Positions 14,826 through 21,822 of a stretch of 21,822 bases of DNA are shown here, one piece after another. The stretch is from assembly GCF_034113885.1 (NCBI RefSeq), contig NZ_JAXEWM010000168.1, positions 1-21,822 on the forward strand, given 5' to 3'. Each line of letters starts with the position of its first letter. The stretch's first letter is position 1. A model generated the notes under the pieces. It did no database searches and was not told where the DNA came from. It saw only the letters and a list, made by a program, of their open reading frames with translations. Both the position numbers and the translations under genes were made by a program. Origin of the DNA: Intestinibacter sp034113885. GTDB taxonomy: Bacteria > Bacillota > Clostridia > Peptostreptococcales > Peptostreptococcaceae.

Positions 14826-17036
14826 TTAGTTTCTCATTCTTGAAACTTCGTCAACTCCTGGAATTGATCTTATTTTTTTCATTAGTTGTTTTAATTCATT
14901 TATATCGTTAACTTCAACTAATATACTTATATTGACTGTATTGTCCTTTAAAACTCTGCAATTTACACCACTCATACTTAATTTTTCCATAGATACAATA
15001 TGTATAACATCGTTTAAAAGACCTACTCTGTCTACTGCTATAACTTTTATCTCACCTTCAAATTTGCTCTTTTCAGGGTTGTTCCATTCTACTTCGACAA
15101 GTCTGTTCTTTATAAATTCATCATCTAAATTTATATTTGTACAGTCCTTTCTATGAACTGCAACACCTCTACCTTTTGTTATATAACCTACTATATCGTC
15201 TCCTGGAAGTGGGTTACAGCATTTAGCAAATCTTACTAATATATTGTCTAATCCTTTTACAGTAATACCGCTATCTTTTTTCTTTCTTTTCTTAGCGTAT
15301 TCATGTTCGTCGTAGTTTTTCTTTATTTCTTTTTCTTTTTCTTGCATTCGTTTTTCTTTTTCTTGGCGGCTAATCTCTTTATTGTAGTAATCTCTTACCT
15401 TAGGCATTACCTGTGATGTAGCTATACCACCATATCCTATAGTTGCAATCAAATCGTCCAAGCTAGGTTGATTAAATTTCTTTGCAACTTGTCCTAGGAA
15501 TTTTTGAATGCTTGCATTTTTATACGGAATATTGTAGCGCTTGAATTCTTTTTCTAGTATTTCTGTTCCTCGCTCAATATTTTCTTCTCTTTTTTCTTTT
15601 TTGAACCATTGTCTGATTCTATTTCTAGCAGTTGGCGTTTGTACTATACTTAACCAGTCTCGGCTAGGTCCTGGAGAGTTTGTAGAAGTTATGACTTCAA
15701 CTATTTCCCCGTTTTGTAATTTATAGTTTATTGGAACGATCTTTCCGTTTACTTTCGCACCTGTACACTTATTACCTACATTTGTATGCACTCTGTATGC
15801 AAAATCTATTGGAGTAGAGCCTGCTGGTAATTCCATGACATCTCCTCTTGGTGTGAATACATAAACTTGGCTATTAAATACATCTTCTTTAAGCGCATCT
15901 AAGAACTCGTGTGGATCTTTTACATCTTTTTCCCATTCCATCATTTGTCTTAGCCATTTTAATTTTTGTTCCATCTTTGTATCATGATTTCCTGTAATTC
16001 CTTCTTTGTACTTCCAGTGAGCTGCTATACCATTTTCTGCTATCTCATGCATTTCATGAGTTCTTATTTGAATTTCTACTGGATCTCCATCAGGGCCTAT
16101 TACAGTAGTATGAAGAGATTGATAAAGGTTTGGCTTAGGCATAGCTATGTAATCTTTGAATCTTCCCGGCATCGGAATCCACATGGTATGAACCATTCCT
16201 AAAACACCATAACAATCCTTTACTGTATCGACTATTATTCTTACAGCAGTTAAATCATAAATTTCTTCAAATGTTTTGTTTTTCTTTTTCATCTTTTTGT
16301 AGATGCTATAAAAATGCTTTGGTCTACCAGAAACTTCGCAATTTATGTTTACTTCTTTTAGTTTTTCTTCTAGTATTTTTACTATTTTATCTATATATGC
16401 CTGTCTTTGATCTCTCTTTTTAGTTATCTTGCTTGCAAGTTCTTGATAACCCTCTGGATCGATATATTTTAATGCTAAATCTTCTAATTCCCATTTGATC
16501 TTTGATATACCTATTCTATGAGCAATCCCACCGTATATTTCCAGCGTTTCTTTTGCTTTGTATTTTGCCTTTTCCTCTGGCATATATTTTAGAGTTCTCA
16601 TGTTGTGAAGTCTATCGGCTAATTTAATCAAAATAACTCTGATATCTTTAGCCATAGCTAAAAACATTTTTCTAAGGTTTTCAGCTTGAGATTCTTCTTT
16701 TGTTTGATACTTAATTTTACCTAATTTGGTAACTCCATCTACTAAGTCAGCTATGTCCTTTCCAAACATCTCCTTGATGTCTTCGTACGTGTAAGGTGTA
16801 TCTTCTACTACATCGTGTAGTAAACCTGCTGCTATAACCTCCATATCTAACTCTAAATCGGCTAATATATTAGCAACAGCTATTGGATGAATTATATATG
16901 GTTCACCCGATTTTCTAAATACTCCTTCATGAGCTGATTTAGCTAATTGATACGCCTTTACAACTGGCGTAACATCTGCACTTGGAGCATAATTTTTAAT
17001 TTTATCTAAAATTTCTTGCAATTCCTTGTCATACAT
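14826..17036 (-). CDS. relA: Bifunctional (p)ppGpp synthetase/hydrolase (Rel/RSH)
   Basis: A 736-aa long RSH protein controlling the stringent response. The hydrolase domain keeps its key residues: H50, HD at 74-75 and ED at 78-79 (LLHDVVEDT). The synthetase domain has RFKD at 292-295; the RxKD form marks bifunctional Rel/SpoT enzymes. It also has the block YQSLHTTVIGPDG and EIQIRTHEMHEIAENG. A TGS domain follows at about 392-452, then a conserved Cys motif (KCCNPLPGD) and a C-terminal ACT domain. Related C. difficile enzymes have been reported to make mainly pGpp, which may apply here if the organism is close. GGTGG lies 4 nt before the ATG. It follows apt after a 69-nt spacer carrying a hairpin. 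Confidence 0.97.
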   Translation of the reverse strand: MYDKELQEILDKIKNYAPSADVTPVVKAYQLAKSAHEGVFRKSGEPYIIHPIAVANILADLELDMEVIAAGLLHDVVEDTPYTYEDIKEMFGKDIADLVDGVTKLGKIKYQTKEESQAENLRKMFLAMAKDIRVILIKLADRLHNMRTLKYMPEEKAKYKAKETLEIYGGIAHRIGISKIKWELEDLALKYIDPEGYQELASKITKKRDQRQAYIDKIVKILEEKLKEVNINCEVSGRPKHFYSIYKKMKKKNKTFEEIYDLTAVRIIVDTVKDCYGVLGMVHTMWIPMPGRFKDYIAMPKPNLYQSLHTTVIGPDGDPVEIQIRTHEMHEIAENGIAAHWKYKEGITGNHDTKMEQKLKWLRQMMEWEKDVKDPHEFLDALKEDVFNSQVYVFTPRGDVMELPAGSTPIDFAYRVHTNVGNKCTGAKVNGKIVPINYKLQNGEIVEVITSTNSPGPSRDWLSIVQTPTARNRIRQWFKKEKREENIERGTEILEKEFKRYNIPYKNASIQKFLGQVAKKFNQPSLDDLIATIGYGGIATSQVMPKVRDYYNKEISRQEKEKRMQEKEKEIKKNYDEHEYAKKRKKKDSGITVKGLDNILVRFAKCCNPLPGDDIVGYITKGRGVAVHRKDCTNINLDDEFIKNRLVEVEWNNPEKSKFEGEIKVIAVDRVGLLNDVIHIVSMEKLSMSGVNCRVLKDNTVNISILVEVNDINELKQLMKKIRSIPGVDEVSRMRN

Positions 17037-17075
17037 ATTACCACCTGATTTATCCTATATTTTTATATATATGAA

Positions 17076-17099
17076 AATAGTTGGCATATACCAACTATT
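17076..17099 (-). terminator. Hairpin between apt and relA
   Basis: AATAGTTGG (17076-17084) pairs perfectly with CCAACTATT (17091-17099) around CATATA. On the minus strand TTTTCATATATA follows, a weak U-tract. It may act as a partial terminator that sets relA expression below apt, or as an mRNA processing site. Confidence 0.45.
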
Positions 17100-17105
17100 A
17101 TTATT

Positions 17106-17618
17106 TTAGTATTTAATTAGAGAATTAATATGATAATTTTTTAATTTGTCTCTTCCATTTAAAAACTCTAATTCTATTAAAAATTGTGCTGACACAACTT
17201 CTCCACCCAGTTTTTCTATTAATTTGATTGCTGCTTCAGTAGTTCCTCCTGTAGCTAGTAAATCATCGACAATTGCTACTCTTTGTCCTGGTTTTATTGC
17301 ATCTTTATGAACTTCTAATGTATTTGAACCATATTCTAAGTCATATTCGAAGCTTTCAACTTCTGCTGGTAATTTTCCTGGCTTTCTAACAGGCACAAAA
17401 CCAGCTTCTAGAGCATATGCAACTGGTGTACCAATTAAGAATCCTCTTGCTTCTGGTCCAACTATTATATCTATTTGTTTATCTTTTAAATCTTCTACTA
17501 TTTGATCAATAGAATATTTTAAGGCTTTTCCATCTTTTAATAATGTTGTTATATCCTTAAAACTAATTCCCTCTTGTGGGAAATCTTCAATAACCCTTAC
17601 ACATTCCTTTAAATCCAT
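17106..17618 (-). CDS. apt: Adenine phosphoribosyltransferase
   Basis: A 170-aa purine-salvage enzyme that makes AMP from adenine and PRPP. The PRPP loop VAIVDDLLATGGT spans residues 114-126. The family blocks IIVGPEARGF (51-60) and VPVRKPGKLPA (75-85) are both intact. The length is typical. GGAGGAG lies upstream of the ATG, 12 nt after the recJ stop. apt lying directly before relA is common in Firmicutes and ties nucleotide salvage to alarmone synthesis. Confidence 0.97.
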   Translation of the reverse strand: MDLKECVRVIEDFPQEGISFKDITTLLKDGKALKYSIDQIVEDLKDKQIDIIVGPEARGFLIGTPVAYALEAGFVPVRKPGKLPAEVESFEYDLEYGSNTLEVHKDAIKPGQRVAIVDDLLATGGTTEAAIKLIEKLGGEVVSAQFLIELEFLNGRDKLKNYHINSLIKY

Positions 17619-17630
17619 CTAAGACTCCTC

Positions 17631-20132
17631 CTAATAGCTTTCTAAGTACTTATTTCTTAATTGTTCAATATTTTGTAGTATCAAACTTTCATCTAAATTA
17701 AACTTAGATATAGAACTCTTCGTAAAATCTATGATTAAAGTATTTTCTGTCTCGTTTATTTGATAATTTAGTAAATTAAACTCCCTAAATACACTTAATA
17801 TAACAAATAGCTTAAGTGGCATTATTCCCAATGTCGATTTTATTTTATTAAGTGTCAGTTCAACGTGTTTATTTGTAATACAATATTTGTATATAGTTAT
17901 GAATTCATTTCTGTTAGGTATTATATTTTCCATTATATTATTTAAATATAATTTGTTTTTATCGTCATAATACTTCACAAAATTAGTATTTAACTTAACA
18001 TTATCTAATAAATACGAATATTCTTCCTTATTATATAAAAAATCATAAAGAATAATATTATTATATATGTTTAAATCCAATTTATCAAGATAAGGAGAAA
18101 ATATAAGTTTAATTTTATGAGTATTTTTAGTTATTTTTCCGAAATCTACGTCAAACTCATCGTCTATAAGCGATAAATCTGAATAAGCTCTAAAAAATCC
18201 ATTTAGCGTATTACAAATAACTAGAGTATTTTCTTCAAAGTATTGGAATATATCTCCATTTGATACATCTTCTATATTAAAATTATTTGATATTTCATTT
18301 TGTCCAAAATTTTCATTTTTTATTCTATTATTTTCTAAATTGTAATTTATTTTATATAAATTGTTCACATCCTCTGGAACTATTTTAGAAAATAGCTTTA
18401 TCGATGTAAAATCCTTTATAGCTGATTTTGGATGTGCAATTCTCACATCCTTAAGCAATAACTGTACCTTTCTGTTGTTATTGTAATTATTTTCTCCAAG
18501 CTGGAACAGTACGTCGACCTTGTCACCTCTAGTAAATTCATCTGCAAGATAAGCCATATTAAAGCCTATAGCTTCATACACAAAATCCTTTTGAAGCGTT
18601 ATCTTTAAATGCTGTTTTGCCGCCCCTACAAAGCCTATATTAGCAAGTACTAAGTCTCTCATGATAAATCTAGGCGTAGGATTGCTAAGCCCAAATGGCT
18701 CTAATTTATGGAGCTCTTCTACTAAATCTAAACTTATTTGTTGTTCTTCTAGTTCATATTCTACCTTTATATTTTCAATCATATCCTCTTGAGTTAGATT
18801 GTAATCGGCGATTTTATTTACTCTTTGTCTTAGCTCTTCTATATTTTTACTGTCCATGGATAATCCTGCTGCTTGCTCATGTCCTCCAAACTTAGTCATT
18901 AAATCCTTACACTCAACAAGAGTATCAAATATACTAAAGCCCTTTATAGATCTAGCAGATCCTGTAGCCATACCCTCCTCTATAGTCAGCAATATAGTAG
19001 GCTTGTAGTATTTCTCAGTTAATTTAGATGCCACTATTCCTATTATTCCATGCTGCCAGCCTTCCTTAGCTATCACTAAAACCTTGTCGTTTTCGTAAGA
19101 TTTATCGCTATTTATAATTGCTTCGGCTTCACTGTACATTTTACTTTCTATAAGCTGTCTTTCGTTATTTTTTTCCTCTAAATCAAGAGCTATATCCTTT
19201 GCTTTTTTTCTATCCTCTGTCGTAAAAAGCTCTACACCTAGATACGAATATCCCAAACGCCCAGATGCATTTATTCTAGGTCCCACAGAATATCCTATAT
19301 GTGATGAACCTATTTTTGTGTTGTCTACACCACATACCTTTATTAACTCTTGTAAGCCTATATTTCTACCATCTTTCATCATATTTAGACCGTTTTTTAC
19401 AATTATTCTATTTTCATCCTTAAGTGGAACCATATCACAAATGGTCGCCAATGTGACGATTTCTAGATAATTGTACATAGCCTTTTTAAATTCTTCTGGT
19501 GGTGTCAACGCTTGTATAAGTTTAAATGCAACTCCGCATCCACATAGAGAATCAAACGGATAATTGCAATCTGGTTGCTTTGGATTTATCACTGCTATTG
19601 CATCTGGTATATCTGATTGACACTCATGGTGGTCTGTAATTATTACGTCTATACCAAGGGATTTTGCAAATTCCACCTCTGGATACGATGTAATTCCACA
19701 GTCTACACTTATCAATAAATCGCATCCCATTTGATTTATTTTTTCTAATGCCTCAATACTGATTCCGTATCCTTCCTCAAGTCTATTTGGAATATAATAC
19801 TTTACATCATATCCTATTGATTTAAAATATAAAAATAATATAGACGTCGAAGAAACACCATCGACATCATAATCTCCATAGATAAAAATTCTCTCTTTTT
19901 TATCTACAGCTTCTTTTATTCTATCAACAGCTTTTTGCATATCCTTCAATAAAAATGGGTCTCTCAAATAATCTAGAGACGGATTCATAAATATTTCCGC
20001 ATCTTTTTCTGTTATTATGTCTCTATTTTTTAATATTTGACTTATTTCCGGGGAAATGCAAATTTTTTTGCTCATTTCATCTTCTTTTATTTTACCAAAA
20101 TGTTTTAATGTCCACTTCTTTTTATAAAGCAC
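17631..20132 (-). CDS. recJ: Single-stranded-DNA-specific exonuclease RecJ
   Basis: An 833-aa DHH-family 5'-3' exonuclease acting in recombination and mismatch/base excision repair. The DHH motifs are GDYDVDG (D87, D89, D91), VDCG (143-146), TDHHE (D167, H168, H169) and ICD (D233), with GPRINASGRLG at 274-284. The DHHA1 domain carries GGHEQAAG at 406-413. A RecJ OB-type region follows at roughly 450-560. The last ~260 residues are Asn/Ile-rich and poorly conserved; Bacillus RecJ also has a C-terminal extension. The start is GTG with AGGAGG about 8 nt upstream. It lies 17 nt after the methyltransferase gene and 12 nt before apt. Confidence 0.95.
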   Translation of the reverse strand: MLYKKKWTLKHFGKIKEDEMSKKICISPEISQILKNRDIITEKDAEIFMNPSLDYLRDPFLLKDMQKAVDRIKEAVDKKERIFIYGDYDVDGVSSTSILFLYFKSIGYDVKYYIPNRLEEGYGISIEALEKINQMGCDLLISVDCGITSYPEVEFAKSLGIDVIITDHHECQSDIPDAIAVINPKQPDCNYPFDSLCGCGVAFKLIQALTPPEEFKKAMYNYLEIVTLATICDMVPLKDENRIIVKNGLNMMKDGRNIGLQELIKVCGVDNTKIGSSHIGYSVGPRINASGRLGYSYLGVELFTTEDRKKAKDIALDLEEKNNERQLIESKMYSEAEAIINSDKSYENDKVLVIAKEGWQHGIIGIVASKLTEKYYKPTILLTIEEGMATGSARSIKGFSIFDTLVECKDLMTKFGGHEQAAGLSMDSKNIEELRQRVNKIADYNLTQEDMIENIKVEYELEEQQISLDLVEELHKLEPFGLSNPTPRFIMRDLVLANIGFVGAAKQHLKITLQKDFVYEAIGFNMAYLADEFTRGDKVDVLFQLGENNYNNNRKVQLLLKDVRIAHPKSAIKDFTSIKLFSKIVPEDVNNLYKINYNLENNRIKNENFGQNEISNNFNIEDVSNGDIFQYFEENTLVICNTLNGFFRAYSDLSLIDDEFDVDFGKITKNTHKIKLIFSPYLDKLDLNIYNNIILYDFLYNKEEYSYLLDNVKLNTNFVKYYDDKNKLYLNNIMENIIPNRNEFITIYKYCITNKHVELTLNKIKSTLGIMPLKLFVILSVFREFNLLNYQINETENTLIIDFTKSSISKFNLDESLILQNIEQLRNKYLESY

Positions 20133-20149
20133 TAAGCTCCCTCCTAAAA

Positions 20150-20962
20150 TTATTTTTTCCAGTACATAATTGCTTTTACTGTACTTATTTTTTCATAGAC
20201 TATTCCATCTTTGCTTATATCTTCTAGATATTTTCTGACCATAGCTTCTTGAGCTTCATCGATATTGTATTTAGATTTATATCTATTTACATATACTTTA
20301 AAAGCCTTATCAACACTTTCTTCACTGTCCCAGCTTTGATCGATGTACTCTACATTAGGGTAATAGCCTTTTTCACATAATATATTAAATGCATATAATA
20401 TAATATCTTCTGAATTTCTTTTAGATTTTTTGACTCCTAATAAGTTGTCTAATTCATCAGTTACTGAATCATTTCTTCTAGTTCCAGCGCACAAAATACC
20501 GGCATTTTTACTACAATTTATAAACTTTTCAAAGCTGTCATAATTACATATTGCAGGTGTCATACAAGCCATAACTAAGTCAAATTTATGTAATAATCCC
20601 TCTTTTTCTATATCTAGTTTTAACCAATCATCACATCTAAATTCAACATTTTTTTTACCGTATTCTAAAGCTTTTTTTCTTGCTGACTCAATCATTTTAG
20701 GAGATAAATCTGTTCCAATTGCTTTGAAACAGTCATCAGCTAAAACTGTGCAATATTTCCCAGCTCCACATCCGACATCTAAAATAGTAGAGTTTTTATC
20801 TATCAAATTCTTCTCTCTAATAATCTCTACAAATCTATCGTTTTGTACCTCTTCTAAGTCATAGCTTCCAAAATAATCAGCCTTTTCATTCCATAAATCA
20901 ATCGCAGCTTCACTATTTGCAGTATCATTTTCCCAAATCTCTTTTATTTTATCAATAAACAT
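20150..20962 (-). CDS. Class I SAM-dependent methyltransferase
   Basis: A 270-aa Rossmann-fold methyltransferase. Motif I LDVGCGAG is at 61-68, the acidic end of strand 2 at D85 (GTDLSP), and a motif III-like segment RCDDWLKLD near 109-117. The substrate cannot be read from the sequence. I choose the ATG at 20962, with GGAGG 8 nt upstream; an in-frame GTG at 20977 would overlap that site. The partner gene upstream is an FmdE-like protein (27-nt gap) and recJ follows after 17 nt. The FmdE pairing hints that it may act on a metal-cofactor or small-molecule pathway (inference). Confidence 0.8.
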   Translation of the reverse strand: MFIDKIKEIWENDTANSEAAIDLWNEKADYFGSYDLEEVQNDRFVEIIREKNLIDKNSTILDVGCGAGKYCTVLADDCFKAIGTDLSPKMIESARKKALEYGKKNVEFRCDDWLKLDIEKEGLLHKFDLVMACMTPAICNYDSFEKFINCSKNAGILCAGTRRNDSVTDELDNLLGVKKSKRNSEDIILYAFNILCEKGYYPNVEYIDQSWDSEESVDKAFKVYVNRYKSKYNIDEAQEAMVRKYLEDISKDGIVYEKISTVKAIMYWKK

Positions 20963-20989
20963 AACTCCCACCTCCACTTTAACTATCTC

Positions 20990-21391
20990 TTAAAATTCAA
21001 ATACAGGATCTGAAAATACAACTAAATCAAATGCATTTGCATTTAATAAATAATCCATAAATTCATTTTTATCCATCTTTTTATCTTTATTTAACTCTTT
21101 TAATTGTACCTTCAATTTTTCGCCATTTGTTTTATTAAAAAATGAAAAAGCCAGGTCATCTGATGGTCTAATTTCTAATTTTTGATTATCTTCAGTACAT
21201 CCAAATATAAATCTAACTGCATCTACTGGACAAGTCTTATTTTCAGATATACAAACTATTTCATCTTCTGAAGGATTTGCATCCATCTCTAAAATTGCTG
21301 CTTCACACATTTTAAATCCCATAGCTATTCCTGGGCATTTATGTCCATGATATTCTGTAACCTTTTCCCATAATTCTTTATCAAATTTCAT
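20990..21391 (-). CDS. FmdE-family protein
   Basis: A 133-aa protein of the FmdE family (PF02663), named after a subunit of molybdenum formylmethanofuran dehydrogenase. Here it is far outside any methanogen context. The metal-binding blocks are HGHKCPG (15-21) and CPVDAVRFIFGCT (C54, C65). It lacks the C-terminal zinc-ribbon domain found in longer relatives. AGGAGG lies upstream of the ATG. It is the first gene after a terminator, so it probably heads the operon that runs through recJ and relA. No clear promoter is visible; a TATAAT sits in the loop of the preceding hairpin without a -35. The function is unknown, and metal binding is inferred. Confidence 0.8.
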   Translation of the reverse strand: MKFDKELWEKVTEYHGHKCPGIAMGFKMCEAAILEMDANPSEDEIVCISENKTCPVDAVRFIFGCTEDNQKLEIRPSDDLAFSFFNKTNGEKLKVQLKELNKDKKMDKNEFMDYLLNANAFDLVVFSDPVFEF

Positions 21392-21419
21392 TTCTACATC
21401 CCTCCTATTTTTATTTAAA

Positions 21420-21453
21420 AAATGGACATAGCATTATAATACTATCTCCATTT
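21420..21453 (-). terminator. Terminator of gamma-CA-like gene
   Basis: AAATGGACATAG (21420-21431) pairs with CTATCTCCATTT (21442-21453) with one C-C mismatch, around a 10-nt loop. On the minus strand it is followed by six T. It lies just after the stop of the carbonic-anhydrase-like gene. Confidence 0.75.
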
Positions 21454-21463
21454 ATCGCTTTAA

Positions 21464-21822
21464 TTATTTATGTTTTTGAGCAGTTTCATAATAATCATTT
21501 GCAGATTTTATTAAACTTTGTTTTTCCTCTTCAGTTAATTCTCTGACAGCTTTGGCAGGAGAACCTATTATAAGCATACCATCTGGAAATTTTTTATTTT
21601 GAGTTACTAAAGCTCCAGCTCCTATCATGCAAAAATCGCCTACTTCAGCTCCATTTAAAACTATAGCTCCCATACCTACAAGACTGTTGTTTCCTATAGT
21701 ACATCCATGAACTAAAGCATTATGTCCTACTGTTACATTATCCCCTATAACAGTGTCTGTATCCCAACCAACATGTACTACTGTGCCATCTTGTATATTA
21801 GTGTTTTCTCCTATTCTTATAG
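21464..21822 (-). CDS. Gamma-carbonic-anhydrase-like protein (3' part)
   Basis: The last 118 residues of a left-handed beta-helix hexapeptide protein; the start lies outside the window. The open frame continues unbroken from the window edge. Visible features are IRIGENTNIQDGTV, then VVHVG with a histidine, and GHNALVH with two more. These three His match the zinc ligands of the gamma-carbonic anhydrase/YrdA/PaaY family. The end has PDGMLIIGSPAKAVRELTEEE, the normal C-terminal helix of the family. Whether it has carbonic anhydrase activity or another role cannot be decided. A terminator follows. Confidence 0.9.
   Translation of the reverse strand, partial: IRIGENTNIQDGTVVHVGWDTDTVIGDNVTVGHNALVHGCTIGNNSLVGMGAIVLNGAEVGDFCMIGAGALVTQNKKFPDGMLIIGSPAKAVRELTEEEKQSLIKSANDYYETAQKHK

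Overview
This is a low-GC Firmicute chromosome segment. Gene content and order, especially recJ-apt-relA-dtd-MBL-hemZ-hisS-aspS on one strand, strongly suggest a Clostridia member, most likely of the Peptostreptococcaceae (Clostridioides difficile and relatives). That placement is inference from synteny and composition; no rRNA gene is present to confirm it. I see no mobile element, phage gene, CRISPR array, tRNA or rRNA. The window is mostly housekeeping DNA, and the novelty lies in the regulatory DNA and a few poorly characterised proteins.

Layout. (1) 160-2281, plus strand: an AlkD-like DNA glycosylase and a COG2509-type FAD-dependent dehydrogenase, ending at a bidirectional terminator facing the minus-strand genes. 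(2) 2372-5193, minus: a YibE/F membrane protein and, upstream of it, a secreted PAP-like metallophosphoesterase. The phosphatase promoter is preceded by five TTAA-type hexamers spaced mostly 11 bp apart, resembling PHO boxes. (3) 5446-6812, minus: ogt-nfo, a two-gene DNA-repair operon with its own promoter. (4) 6813-8414: two gene-poor stretches flanking an EFR1-type flavodoxin/2x[4Fe-4S] protein. They hold candidate structured RNAs, strong intrinsic terminators and a 7-codon leader ORF coupled to the EFR1 start. (5) 8415-8995: a DUF2325 protein with a C-terminal four-cysteine cluster. Its upstream region carries two near-consensus Fur boxes around a strong promoter. (6) 8996-13619, minus: hemZ-hisS-aspS, with hemZ and hisS overlapping by 11 nt. 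(7) 13706-21391, minus: FmdE-like, SAM methyltransferase, recJ, apt, relA, dtd, MBL hydrolase, closely spaced and probably one long transcript. (8) 21464-end, minus: the 3' part of a gamma-carbonic-anhydrase-like left-handed beta-helix protein.

Functional themes. Alkylation and base-damage repair: AlkD makes abasic sites, Nfo cleaves them, Ogt reverses O6-alkylguanine, and RecJ resects ends. Translation quality and stress: HisRS, AspRS, D-Tyr-tRNA deacylase, (p)ppGpp synthetase/hydrolase and adenine salvage. Metal and redox: HemZ, EFR1, the Fur-box-flanked DUF2325 protein and FmdE. Several start codons were reassigned from ribosome-binding-site position (YibE/F, DUF2325, aspS, hisS, hemZ, methyltransferase).
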